Positions 26,213-35,625 of a stretch of 64,000 nt of DNA are shown here, one piece after another. The position numbers and the translations under genes were made by a program. Source of the stretch: Aminicenans sp964648465 (GTDB lineage Bacteria > Acidobacteriota > Aminicenantia > Aminicenantales > Aminicenantaceae). The notes under the pieces were generated by a model. That model ran no database searches. It saw only the letters and a list, made by a program, of their open reading frames with translations, and was not told the DNA's origin. The stretch is taken from the NCBI GenBank assembly GCA_964648465.1, contig CAZYMU010000010.1, positions 15,809 to 79,808 on the forward strand, read 5' to 3'. Numbering within the stretch: the first letter of the stretch is position 1; each line of letters starts with the position of its first letter.

Positions 26213-28272
26213 TTCTGCCTCTTTATTGATTCAACCGTCTTTTTCAGATCCTCCTGATTCGGTTTGATTTCCAATGATTTCTCCCAGGCAATCAAAGCCT
26301 CTTCCATGTTGCCCAATCGGTAATAGCATTCCCCTGTGGAGTTGAGAATCTGAATATTGGTGCCGAAACGGGTAAGATAGTCTTTGTAATAGGCTATGGC
26401 TTCCGCGTATTCCCCCAGTGCCTGGCATGATTTACCCAATACAGATAGGAATTCGTATTTTTCCCGTTCCTTCAAGAAAGGAAGGGCGATTTCTTTGACC
26501 TTCTGGTATTCCTTCTCAGCAGAGAGAATCCGGGCTAAATCCAGGCCATATTTGGCGGATTGCGGTTGTTTTCTGAATGCTTCTTCCAGCAGGGAATGCG
26601 CTTTTTGCAGAGCTCCTTTGTTTTGGTATTGGAGACCCAGGATGTTGGCATAAAGGGGATCATCCGAGGAAGGCATGGGAAAGGAAAGCACCCAAGGTCT
26701 TGGAACGGTCGGCTGCAGAGAGATGTAGAAGTGACTCTGGGAAAAGAGAACCTCTTTGTTATTATCATCGAGTAAAGCAACTTTGATCTTGTAGTTGGTA
26801 GGTGGATAATCTGAGAGCGGGAATTCTTCCAGAAAATGGGTTTTGTCAGGATAGTCAGCAATCTTTTTAGAAAAAGAATGAATTTTCTCCTCTTCTTTGA
26901 ACAGCGAATATTCCAGGATTCCCTGGTCTGACAATTCTTTGGTAAGGCCGAAGATCTGGAAGAAGAGGTAGAGAGTCTCGTTTTTTGAAAAATCGTTTCG
27001 GGGAGATGGTACAAGTTGCGTGCTTCCGATCAGCAGAGGCTTATTCTTTCCTTTGTATTTGGAATCCTCGACAATCCTGTTGGCAAAGGTCAGGTCGCTC
27101 ATGATAAGAGAAGAAGCCTCAGGGATGGTGAAGGAAACTTCAAAGGAAGTGAATTCTTTGGATATGGTGTTTTTCATCAGTACATCAAATTTATAATTTC
27201 CTTCAACCAAAGGAAACAAATCCTGAAAGCTGAACAGTTTTTCGCGGATGTTGTCGAGCTGGTTTTGATTGAGTTTGATGGGGACTCTCCGGTCGTACTG
27301 ATAAACAGTTTTTCCTTCCAAGTCAGAGACTTTGCCATTGACTTCAAAATTGCTGTAGTATTGGTCTCCTACATTTTCTATAGAAAATTTGCTGGGTTCG
27401 ATGAGATAGTGGACAAAGAACATGCCTGATTTATCTTGGATTACCCTCACCAGGGCATCATTGTCGATGTAATTGGCGGAGTAATCGACCTCGATGAAGT
27501 CTTTGTACTTGAGGAGCTTTTCCGCGTAAGCATCTTTGACTTTCTCATGAGGGGCGGTGGGAATCATCTGGGAAATGAGAATCTCCGAGGCTAAAGACGG
27601 AGAGGGTATGTGTTGGGCTTCGCTGGGGAGCAGAGTCAAGGAGATACTGGCGACAGTAGGTTCTATTCCCAGAAGTTTCCGGTAAGCGGACAGATAATCC
27701 ATGGGGTCTCCCTTATAATTATTGAGCAGGTGTTGGGGCCCGAATTTTATAGGCGAGTACATCTCGTACTCACCGATTCCACTCCTTTTGAAGAAGACAA
27801 CATTAAAGCTATTGGGGAGTCCGTACTCGGCCATGCCGTTGTAAAACCAGATAATGGTGGGATAGATCTCAGATTCATTTTCATACCTTTCGATCGTATT
27901 GGGCTCACCCAGGGTGATGAAGATCCGTCCTCTTGCTGTCCGCCAGCCCGGCCCCGGTGATGCCCGGCCGAATGTTTTATTGACATAGCTGATACGGCGG
28001 TAGTGCTCTTCTTTATATTCATTTTCAGGTGTATTGGGATTAGGGTCTCGCTGTTTCCAGAAGGCCTTGATGAACATCTCTCGTTCTCTATCGCTTTCAA
28101 GCTGGAGGAAGACATCTTTTTCCTTGGGAGTGATGATATAGACGACCTCTTCCTGCAACCAGACCCTGTGGTTTTCCGGAAGGTCTTTGGGAGATTTTTT
28201 CTTGGGATTCCCGAGGGCAGGAAACAAAAAAATCATGCAGAGAAACAAACATGTAAAAATATGTCTTTTCAA
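26209..28272 (-). CDS. GWxTD-family protein with TPRs (GWRTA variant)
   Basis: A 687-residue member with the same order as the plus-strand copies: signal peptide (1-21), EVVYIITPKEKDVFLQLESD, FWKQRDPNPN and the signature written GWRTARGRIFITLGEP (109-124), with the conserved aspartate replaced by alanine. A beta-rich middle and C-terminal TPRs follow. The start chosen is TTG at 28272, with GGAAGG about seven bases upstream; the earlier TTG at 28287 would be at or before the predicted transcription start. Confidence 0.86.
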   Translation of the reverse strand: MKRHIFTCLFLCMIFLFPALGNPKKKSPKDLPENHRVWLQEEVVYIITPKEKDVFLQLESDREREMFIKAFWKQRDPNPNTPENEYKEEHYRRISYVNKTFGRASPGPGWRTARGRIFITLGEPNTIERYENESEIYPTIIWFYNGMAEYGLPNSFNVVFFKRSGIGEYEMYSPIKFGPQHLLNNYKGDPMDYLSAYRKLLGIEPTVASISLTLLPSEAQHIPSPSLASEILISQMIPTAPHEKVKDAYAEKLLKYKDFIEVDYSANYIDNDALVRVIQDKSGMFFVHYLIEPSKFSIENVGDQYYSNFEVNGKVSDLEGKTVYQYDRRVPIKLNQNQLDNIREKLFSFQDLFPLVEGNYKFDVLMKNTISKEFTSFEVSFTIPEASSLIMSDLTFANRIVEDSKYKGKNKPLLIGSTQLVPSPRNDFSKNETLYLFFQIFGLTKELSDQGILEYSLFKEEEKIHSFSKKIADYPDKTHFLEEFPLSDYPPTNYKIKVALLDDNNKEVLFSQSHFYISLQPTVPRPWVLSFPMPSSDDPLYANILGLQYQNKGALQKAHSLLEEAFRKQPQSAKYGLDLARILSAEKEYQKVKEIALPFLKEREKYEFLSVLGKSCQALGEYAEAIAYYKDYLTRFGTNIQILNSTGECYYRLGNMEEALIAWEKSLEIKPNQEDLKKTVESIKRQK

Positions 28273-28292
28273 TGGTTTTCCTTCCAAATATC

Positions 28293-28321
28293 ATTATAGG
28301 ACTTTGGAAAAAAATGTGCAA
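28293..28321 (-). promoter_or_regulatory. Sigma-70-type promoter of the minus-strand GWxTD operon
   Basis: TTGCAC (28321-28316) and a perfect TATAAT (28298-28293) on the minus strand are 17 bases apart. Transcription would start near 28286, leaving a very short leader before the TTG start at 28272. Confidence 0.78.
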
Positions 28322-28402
28322 GACATCCATTCGGTGACCAGTCCATTCGTTAAGAGGATTATGGGATTACTAATTAAGTATCTTGTCCTCAAATTAGATG
28401 AA

Positions 28403-28432
28403 AAAAGGAAAAAATAGAACCGTCCCCTTTTA
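28403..28432. repeat. GGGACGGTTC-family repeat, single arm
   Basis: AAAATAGAACCGTCCCCTTT (28411-28430), preceded by an A/G run, directly abuts the stop codon of the BNR protein gene. It is the third place in the window where this motif follows a gene end. Confidence 0.65.
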
Positions 28433-31400
28433 TTCTTTTTTATCAGCAATGATGACCGAGAGATTTTTCTCCTTGAGCATGTCATTGAAAGCCGGCACAT
28501 CGGTTTTAATCAATTCGTCCAGCTTTCCCTTATATATTATCATGCGTTTTTTAAGCAGTTCGTGCACTTCAATCTGCTGTTTGTTCGGGGCAAAATCGAC
28601 CATAGAGGCCACATCTCCTGCAAGTACCGAAAGCTTGCAGTACAGCATATTCGGATATCTAAAAGACTTTGAGTCGCCTTCTGCTGTCATAGGCTGGAAT
28701 ATTTTGTCCTCCACAGCCCTCAGCTTTTTGTCGAGTTCGTCCGCAGAAGTAATTACAGAGGCATGGCTGCCGCCTTTCAGGACATCTTTAAGGTCGTAAA
28801 TCTGCTTTCTCAACCATTCGATCTGGCTGATCATATCAGATACGGTATTGATATTGCCGCGGAGTTCAAGCAGCATATTGAGTTGAGCCCGGATACCTGC
28901 TTCGCTTCCGGCCGACCTGGGATCTTTCTTAACAACTAGCTTCCGGCTGATTTCTGTTCCATCAACAATAAGCTTCACAGTGAAGTTCCCAGGTGCTGCG
29001 AGCGCTCCGTAAAAACCTCCGCCTGTCCCCCAGCTCAGTATGGGATACCATCCTTCCTGCTCCCATGTGGTTCTGAATCTTTTTTCCTCAACGACATGAG
29101 GATTTCCTGGAGGTTTGGTTCTCAGCTTTGCCCTTCTTGCTGCCTCGTATCTCAGGTTCCATGAGACCCGGTTTATCCCCGCTTTACGGCTTCCGCGGAG
29201 TGTATTCACTGTTCGTCCCTCTTCGTCCAGTATCGTGATTTTAACATTTCCTTTTGGAGCCGTATTCAGATAATAGTTAATGAAAGCCTGTGGATTGACC
29301 CTTGCGCCTCCGGTTACGCTGTGCAGCCGGTAAGCCTGCCGCGGCACAAAGAGATGAATGTCCGATTTAAGGACTTCCTTAGTAAGCTGCTGGAGAGGTG
29401 TGATGTCGTTCATGATCCAGAATCCGCGGCCGTAGGTTGCCACGACAAGGTCATTAAAATATTCCTGTATGACCATATGATGAACCGGTGCGTGAGGCAG
29501 GTTGTTTTGCAGAGGAAGCCAGTTTTTGCCGTCATTAAAGGAAATGTAGATGGCATTCTCTGTTCCCAGATAGAGCATTCCTTTTCTCTTCGGATCTTCA
29601 TGTATCCAGTGGGCATAGCTGAATACGCTCCTAGGGATATCGGAGCTGATAGATTTCCAACTCTTTCCGTAATCGGCAGTCTTATACACAAAAGGGTCCC
29701 GGTTGTTCATCTGGTGAAAATCCACTGTCATGTAACAGTTTCCGGCATCGTATCTGGAAGGTTCCAGGTTGCTTACAGTACCCCATGGAGGAAGGTCCGG
29801 GATATTTTTTGTGGCATTGGTCCAGTTAGCGCCGCCGTCCCTGGTTATGTGCACGAGTCCGTCATTGGTGCCGGCCCAGATGCATCCTTCCTCGATGGGC
29901 GACTCGGCTATGGCGAACACGATGCACCCATATTCAACACCAAGGTTGTCTTTTGTAAGGCCGCCTGAAAGGCCCATCCTGCTCTGGTCATTGGTGCTGA
30001 GGTCCGGGCTGATCACTTTCCAGCTTCGTCCTCCGTCTGTTGTCTGATGTACGCACTGGCTTCCGGCGTAGACTTTATTGTGGTTGTGCGGTGAGATGGT
30101 GATAGGAAATGTCCAGTTGAAGCGGTACTTCAGGAGGCCTGCGGGTGAGCCGTATGCCGATTCCGGCCACACCTGGACTGAGTGCATGTGTCCTGTCCTG
30201 TAGTCAACGCGTGTGAAATGTGCATTGTAGCCTCCTCCCCACACGATGTTATGGTCAACAGGATCAGGAACAATAAAACCGCACTCTTCTCCTGCGGTTG
30301 CCTGCCATTCATTAGGAGGCGTCTCCCAGGACCTGCGGCTTGATGCGGTGCTCGGCCCTTTATAGCCGTTTCCGTCCTGCATGCCGCCGTAGACATAGTA
30401 CGGAATCTGGTTGTCTACTGCCACATGGTACATCTGTGCGATAGGAAGAGCGATTCTTTTCCATGTTTTCCCCCGGTTGAGGCTTATTATGACGCCCCCG
30501 TCGTCGCTTATCATCATCCTGTCCGGAATGAGGGGGTCGGCCCACATGTCGTGGCAGTCGCCGCTCCAGCGAACTGTTTCCGAGGTTATGCCGCCGTCAT
30601 ATGTGATGCTCGGGCTGTTGGCAGCAAAATAGACTTCATTTTCATCGGCCGGCGATACCATTATCCGCGAGGCATAGTGAGGCCGCTCGTTAAGCAGGCG
30701 GTTGTAGCTCACAATCTTCCAGTTCTCTCCGCCGTCGTTTGACCTCCAGAGCACACCGCGGTTCGGGGTGCCTGTTTCCATCAACGCATATACGACATTT
30801 GAATTGCTTGGTGCAACTGCGACGCCGACTTTCCCTATCGGGGGCTCGGGCAGTCCATGGCCCGTGAGATGCTTCCAGGTGCTGCCCCCGTCCCTGGACA
30901 TGTAGAGACCGCCGTTGGGTCCGCCGCTATCTCTTCCCCATGTCCTTATCACCAGAGGCCACATTCCTGCAAATAGAATACGCGGGTTGTTGGCATCCAT
31001 TGCGATTTCAAAGCATCCTGTGTTTTCGTCCACAAAAAGCACTCTCTGCCATGTTTTCCCTCCATCGGTTGTGCGGAATACCCCCCGCTCCTGCTGCGGG
31101 CCGTAGCAGTGCCCCACTGCAGCCACAAAAACAATGTCGGGATCCCGTGGGTCGATCGCAACTCTTCCGATTCTCCCTGTCATGTCGAGGCCCATGTGCT
31201 TCCAGGTCTTTCCTGCATCAGTAGATTTATAGACACCGTTTCCGATAGAGATATTGCTGCGGACAAAGGCCTCTCCTGTACCCACCCAAACTACATTCGG
31301 GTCTGATGCTGCAACAGCGAGGGCCCCGATTGACTGAGCCGGCTGATTGTCGAAGATAGGTTTCCAGTGAACGCCCGCGTCAGTCGATTTCCAGATTCCC

Positions 31401-31630
31401 CCGGAAGACGCTCCTATGTAGTAAACCATAGGATTACCCGGCACTCCAACAACGGCGGATGTCCTGTTCCCAGGGGGACCGATATATCGGTACCTGAGCT
31501 GGCTGTAGATTTCAGGAGTGACCTGCCCGGAGTAGGCTGCGGGCGAATACGCTGCGGAAACTAAAAAAAACAATGCAGCAGCCGCACATAATACGGCTGT
31601 CGCCCCGTGCTTTTTGAAAAGATTTAACAT
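28430..31630 (-). CDS. Secreted BNR/sortilin-like repeat protein
   Basis: A 1066-residue exported protein with a signal peptide (1-33) and a long run of Asp-box/BNR repeats of the VPS10/sortilin type (many copies of the pattern S-T-D-G-G-K-T-W, for example GIWKSTDAGVHW and GVFRTTDGGKTW), giving one or two beta-propellers up to about residue 760. The C-terminal third has a beta-sandwich-like part (NVKITILDEEGRTVNTL) and a helical tail. Such proteins are frequent in Acidobacteriota-like genomes and often annotated as glycosyl hydrolases without proven activity. AAAGGAGGT precedes the ATG. It stands alone as a transcription unit. Confidence 0.85.
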   Translation of the reverse strand: MLNLFKKHGATAVLCAAAALFFLVSAAYSPAAYSGQVTPEIYSQLRYRYIGPPGNRTSAVVGVPGNPMVYYIGASSGGIWKSTDAGVHWKPIFDNQPAQSIGALAVAASDPNVVWVGTGEAFVRSNISIGNGVYKSTDAGKTWKHMGLDMTGRIGRVAIDPRDPDIVFVAAVGHCYGPQQERGVFRTTDGGKTWQRVLFVDENTGCFEIAMDANNPRILFAGMWPLVIRTWGRDSGGPNGGLYMSRDGGSTWKHLTGHGLPEPPIGKVGVAVAPSNSNVVYALMETGTPNRGVLWRSNDGGENWKIVSYNRLLNERPHYASRIMVSPADENEVYFAANSPSITYDGGITSETVRWSGDCHDMWADPLIPDRMMISDDGGVIISLNRGKTWKRIALPIAQMYHVAVDNQIPYYVYGGMQDGNGYKGPSTASSRRSWETPPNEWQATAGEECGFIVPDPVDHNIVWGGGYNAHFTRVDYRTGHMHSVQVWPESAYGSPAGLLKYRFNWTFPITISPHNHNKVYAGSQCVHQTTDGGRSWKVISPDLSTNDQSRMGLSGGLTKDNLGVEYGCIVFAIAESPIEEGCIWAGTNDGLVHITRDGGANWTNATKNIPDLPPWGTVSNLEPSRYDAGNCYMTVDFHQMNNRDPFVYKTADYGKSWKSISSDIPRSVFSYAHWIHEDPKRKGMLYLGTENAIYISFNDGKNWLPLQNNLPHAPVHHMVIQEYFNDLVVATYGRGFWIMNDITPLQQLTKEVLKSDIHLFVPRQAYRLHSVTGGARVNPQAFINYYLNTAPKGNVKITILDEEGRTVNTLRGSRKAGINRVSWNLRYEAARRAKLRTKPPGNPHVVEEKRFRTTWEQEGWYPILSWGTGGGFYGALAAPGNFTVKLIVDGTEISRKLVVKKDPRSAGSEAGIRAQLNMLLELRGNINTVSDMISQIEWLRKQIYDLKDVLKGGSHASVITSADELDKKLRAVEDKIFQPMTAEGDSKSFRYPNMLYCKLSVLAGDVASMVDFAPNKQQIEVHELLKKRMIIYKGKLDELIKTDVPAFNDMLKEKNLSVIIADKKE

Positions 31631-32046
31631 TTAAATACCTCCTTTTGCTTCAAATTGCTTGATCCGTTTTTGCATTATGATAATATTTTTCACTGCGGAG
31701 AGTTTATTTTACTTCCCTTGCGAAGATTTTCAAGTAAATTATTTTATGCATGCTTTTTAACCAAGGGAAAATAGATTTATATTTATGTTTATGCCTGAAA
31801 TTATGTCTGAAGCAGAATAATAGCCCCGTTTTGCGGCAAATCTTTTACTTGCAAAAAAAGTTTAATGGGATTACATTTATCAGCAAGAGCATTAGCTTAA
31901 GGGCAATGAATAGCTTGGTTACAAAGGAATTGTTGATGAACATGTTTTCTTGTTCTCAGACTTCAAATCTTCCATTCTCGGACTTATATTTATTGTTTTT
32001 GTATTTACCCTATTAGCTTAAAAGATTGTTAATGTGAGGACAAAAA
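31631..32046. other. 416-bp intergenic region between divergent genes
   Basis: Divergent promoter space between the BNR protein and the first histidine kinase. GTGAGGA at 32033-32039 serves the kinase gene. I see no conserved small gene; the open frame 31750-32016 lacks a ribosome site and family resemblance. No clear promoter pair could be fixed. Confidence 0.4.
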
Positions 32047-34059
32047 ATGACCGAAAACGAGAAAAAATATCAAGATCACCTTGAGGAAATAGTAGAAAAG
32101 CGTACGGCTTATTTAAAAAAGGAAATATCTGAGCGCAAGCGTGTGGAGGATTCGCTGAGAAAGAGTGAGGAGAAGTACCGCACGCTGACTGAAACTGTAC
32201 CTGATATTATTTTTACATTGGATAAAAAAGGCAGATTTACCTATATTAGCACAGCAGGTGAAAATATTGTTGGTTATTCTAACCAGGAGTTTCGGGGGCA
32301 TGATTTTACTGAGGTACTTGCTCCTGAGTACATAGATGCCATGAATAAACGCTTCGAGCAGGCCCTTTCAGGAGAGAAATTTCCAATTGCTGAAGTCGAG
32401 ATCATGCATAAGGATGGGCGGAGAATCCCGGTAGAATTTAATATGACCTCACTATTTGACAAAGATGGAAATATCATCGGCAGACTTGGTGTTGCCCGCG
32501 ACATCACAGAGTCCAGGCAGATAAAGAAAATGCTGCGGGAGTCGGAGGATAGATACCGAACAATTTTTGAAAACACTGGAACCGCTACGATTATTATTGA
32601 AGAAGATAGGACAATATCTCTGATTAATAGGAAGGCTGAGAAGTTATATGGCTATTCCAGGAAGGAAATAGAGGGAAAAAGGAAGTGGGCAGAATTCGTT
32701 GTGGAAGAAGATTTGGAAAAAATGAAGGGTTATCATGAACAGCGCAGGATTGATTCGACTAGTGCTCCAAAGAGGTATGAGTTCCGGTTTATTGACAAAA
32801 GGGGAAGCATCAGAGATATATTACTGTCAATTGATGTAATTCCAGGGACAAAAACGAGTGTAGCATCTCTCCTGGACGTCACAGAACGCAAGAAGGCGGA
32901 AAATAGGGCTAAGCACTTAAACCTCGTGCTTCATGCTATACGCCATGTTAACCAGCTCATTGCAAGGGAAAAAGACCGCGACAAACTGCTTAAGGGTGCC
33001 TGCAACCTCATGGTTAAGGAACGCGGCTATCATAACATCTGGATTACCCTCCTGGATGACTCCGGAGAGCTCATAACAGCCGTAGAATCAGGTTTGGGCA
33101 AAGAATTCATACCCTTGCTCAAACAGCTTAAGAAAGGCGGGCTTCCCGCATGCGGCATGAAGGCATTGAAGCAGCCGGATGTGGTAGTAACCATGGATCC
33201 CCCTTCGGTATGCTCCGACTGCCCGTTGTCCGGAATGTACGGCGGACGGGGAGCCATGACTATCCGGCTAGAACATGAGGGCAAGATTTATGGACTCGCT
33301 TACGTTTCTATTCCTGCTAACCTCACTGCAGACAAAGAAGAGCATGTTCTGTTCAAAGACATTGCCTCTGACATCGCCTTCGCCATTCACGATATTGAAC
33401 TAGAAGAGAAACACAAACGTGATGAGGAGAAAATAAAGGCATCACTCAAGGAAAAAGAAGTACTGCTGAAGGAGATTCATCACCGGGTGAAAAACAACAT
33501 GCAGATCGTATCGAGCCTGCTCCGCCTTCAATCTGCGAAGACCGAGGATAAAAAGACGAAGGAAATATTCAGAGAGTGCCAGAACCGTATCCGCACCATG
33601 TCCCTCATACATGAGAAGCTTTATCAGTCTAAGGACTTCGCAAAAATTAACTTTGCTCAATACATAGACGGGTTGGCAGTTCATACTTATCATTCTTACG
33701 GTGTCGATTCAAATATTATCGCACTTAAGACTGATTTGGAGGAAGTTTTTCTTGACCTCAATCGGGCGATTCCATGCGCATTGATTGCAAACGAGCTTTT
33801 ATCGAATTCAGTAAAGCATGCTTTTCCGCAAGGGAAAAAAGGCGAAATTTGCATAAAGCTTCGTTCTGGTAAAAAGGGCATGGTTACTCTTATCGTCAGC
33901 GATAACGGCATTGGTTTCCCAGAAGACATAGATTTTCGAAAGGCTTCCTCATTAGGGCTGCAGATGGTGAATGACTTAACAAGTCAGATTGACGGAACAA
34001 TTGAACTTGACCGCACTGGCGGAACGGCTTTTAAGGTTAAGTTTTCAGTTAATAAATAG
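32047..34059 (+). CDS. PAS-PAS-GAF sensor histidine kinase (HisKA_2 type)
   Basis: A 670-residue, apparently soluble kinase: short coiled coil (1-40), PAS 1 (about 40-155, VPDIIFTLDKKGRFTYIS), PAS 2 (about 160-285, TGTATIIIEEDRTISLINRK), a GAF-like domain (about 300-450, with a CGMKALK...CSDCPLS cysteine segment) and a HisKA_2 box HHRVKNN (478-484), then HATPase with NELLSNSVKHAF and DNGIGFP. Such kinases often lack a partner regulator nearby, as here. The last 640 bp are nearly identical to the next kinase. Signal sensed is unknown. Confidence 0.9.
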   Translation: MTENEKKYQDHLEEIVEKRTAYLKKEISERKRVEDSLRKSEEKYRTLTETVPDIIFTLDKKGRFTYISTAGENIVGYSNQEFRGHDFTEVLAPEYIDAMNKRFEQALSGEKFPIAEVEIMHKDGRRIPVEFNMTSLFDKDGNIIGRLGVARDITESRQIKKMLRESEDRYRTIFENTGTATIIIEEDRTISLINRKAEKLYGYSRKEIEGKRKWAEFVVEEDLEKMKGYHEQRRIDSTSAPKRYEFRFIDKRGSIRDILLSIDVIPGTKTSVASLLDVTERKKAENRAKHLNLVLHAIRHVNQLIAREKDRDKLLKGACNLMVKERGYHNIWITLLDDSGELITAVESGLGKEFIPLLKQLKKGGLPACGMKALKQPDVVVTMDPPSVCSDCPLSGMYGGRGAMTIRLEHEGKIYGLAYVSIPANLTADKEEHVLFKDIASDIAFAIHDIELEEKHKRDEEKIKASLKEKEVLLKEIHHRVKNNMQIVSSLLRLQSAKTEDKKTKEIFRECQNRIRTMSLIHEKLYQSKDFAKINFAQYIDGLAVHTYHSYGVDSNIIALKTDLEEVFLDLNRAIPCALIANELLSNSVKHAFPQGKKGEICIKLRSGKKGMVTLIVSDNGIGFPEDIDFRKASSLGLQMVNDLTSQIDGTIELDRTGGTAFKVKFSVNK

Positions 34060-34062
34060 CCA
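33424..34062 (+). repeat. Near-identical 639-bp segment, copy 1
   Basis: This segment covers the kinase core of the first histidine kinase and matches 34981-35619 with about nine single-base differences and no gap (constant offset 1557 bp). Upstream of it the two genes are unrelated in detail. The similarity stops a few bases after the stop codons. Confidence 0.93.
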
Positions 34063-34137
34063 CCTCCTTTTTTAAATTGGATCAAGCCGACTGTTTACTA
34101 AAGCATTTTTAATGAGACTCGCTTCGGAGGATTCATT

Positions 34138-35616
34138 ATGAGAGATAAAGATAAGACAAAAGAGCAGTTTCTTGAGGAGATAAAGAAATTACGCAGCAGA
34201 ATTGTTGAATTGGAAGAATCAGAGGAGGCACTGCAGGAAAGCAAAGAAGAATTAAATACAATTTTTGAAAGTGCAAGAGACGGCATAGTCTATCTCGATA
34301 AAACAGGAAAAATCATCAGAGTTAATAAGTACATACTGGATGTTGGGGGATATTCTAAAGAAGAGTTTGTTGGGAAAAGATTTCAAGTTTTGAAAGTGTT
34401 TTCCCCCAAAAGCATTATAAAGATGATATTGATCTTTAACAAAATCAAAAAAGGCCATGATGTGCCTCCATATGAAATAGAACTACGTGTTAAAACCGGG
34501 GAAAAAAAGATAGTTGAAATTTGCAATTCCATTTTAAGAGACAAAGATGGTGTAAAAGGTATTATTGTGATTATGACGGACATCACAGAACGTAGGCGCG
34601 CTGAAGATGAATTGAAAAGTTCTGAAGAGCGGCTAAAGATTATGTTTGAATATGCGCCGGATGCATATTATTTAAGCGACACGAGAGGGACTTTCATTGA
34701 CGGGAATATAGCAGCGGAAAAGGTTATGGGGTATAAAAGGGAAGAATTAATAGGGAAGAATTTTTTAGAATTGAAACTGCTCCCACCGAAAATGATCCCC
34801 AAAGCAGCAAAGCTTTTAACCAGAAACATAAGGGGGAAGACTACAGGGCCGGATGAATTTATTCTAAACCGTAAGGACGGAATGCAGGTTCCGGTGGAGA
34901 TCAGCACATATCCTGTAAAGATTGAAGACAAAATTGTGGTTTTAGGGATTGCCCGGGATATCACCAAGCGAAAAAAGGCGGAGGAGAAAATAAAGGCATC
35001 ACTTAAGGAAAAAGAAGTACTGCTGCAGGAGATTCATCACCGGGTGAAAAACAACATGCAGATCATATCGAGCCTGCTCCGCCTTCAATCTGCGAAGGCC
35101 GAGGATAAAAAGACGAAGGAAATATTCAGAGAGTGCCAGAACCGTATCCGCACCATGTCCCTCATACATGAGAAGCTTTATCAGTCTAAGGACTTCGCAA
35201 AAATTAACTTTGCTCAATACATAGACGGGTTGGCAGTTCATACTTATCATTCTTACGGTGTCGATTCAAATATTATCGCACTTAAGACTGATTTGGAGGA
35301 AGTTTTTCTTGACCTCAATCGGGCGATTCCATGCGCATTGATTGCAAACGAGCTTTTATCGAATTCAGTAAAGCATGCTTTTCCGCAAGGGAAAAAAGGC
35401 GAAATTTGCATAAAGCTTCGTTCTGGTAAAAAGGGCATGGTTACTCTTATCGTCAGCGATAACGGCATTGGTTTCCCAGAAGACATAGATTTTCGAAAGG
35501 CTTCCTCATTAGGGCTGCAGATGGTGAATGACTTAACCAGTCAGATTAACGGAACATTTGAGCTTGACCGCACTGGCGGAACGGCTTTTAAGGTTAAGTT
35601 TTCAGTTAATGAATAG
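34138..35616 (+). CDS. PAS-PAS sensor histidine kinase (HisKA_2 type)
   Basis: A 492-residue soluble kinase: coiled coil (1-38), PAS 1 (about 38-150, ARDGIVYLDKTGKIIRVNK), PAS 2 (about 160-280, APDAYYLSDTRGTFIDGN), HisKA_2 box HHRVKNN (300-306) and HATPase with NELLSNSVKHAF and DNGIGFP. The sensor half differs from the preceding kinase while the catalytic half is nearly the same, so the two would signal to the same target from different inputs. No response regulator is nearby. It ends only 9 bp from the convergent C69 gene. Confidence 0.9.
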   Translation: MRDKDKTKEQFLEEIKKLRSRIVELEESEEALQESKEELNTIFESARDGIVYLDKTGKIIRVNKYILDVGGYSKEEFVGKRFQVLKVFSPKSIIKMILIFNKIKKGHDVPPYEIELRVKTGEKKIVEICNSILRDKDGVKGIIVIMTDITERRRAEDELKSSEERLKIMFEYAPDAYYLSDTRGTFIDGNIAAEKVMGYKREELIGKNFLELKLLPPKMIPKAAKLLTRNIRGKTTGPDEFILNRKDGMQVPVEISTYPVKIEDKIVVLGIARDITKRKKAEEKIKASLKEKEVLLQEIHHRVKNNMQIISSLLRLQSAKAEDKKTKEIFRECQNRIRTMSLIHEKLYQSKDFAKINFAQYIDGLAVHTYHSYGVDSNIIALKTDLEEVFLDLNRAIPCALIANELLSNSVKHAFPQGKKGEICIKLRSGKKGMVTLIVSDNGIGFPEDIDFRKASSLGLQMVNDLTSQINGTFELDRTGGTAFKVKFSVNE

Positions 35617-35619
35617 CCG
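34981..35619 (+). repeat. Near-identical 639-bp segment, copy 2
   Basis: Second copy of the kinase-core segment (see 33424-34062). The differences are concentrated at the two ends, and the middle of about 420 bp looks identical, which fits recent gene conversion or duplication. Confidence 0.93.
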
Positions 35620-35625
35620 CCGCTT

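Noticed and set aside
29321..29968. 215-codon antisense frame inside the BNR protein gene
   Set aside because: Shadow of a GC-richer coding region; no family features.
31750..32016. 88-codon frame before the first histidine kinase
   Set aside because: No ribosome site and a composition unlike real genes around it.
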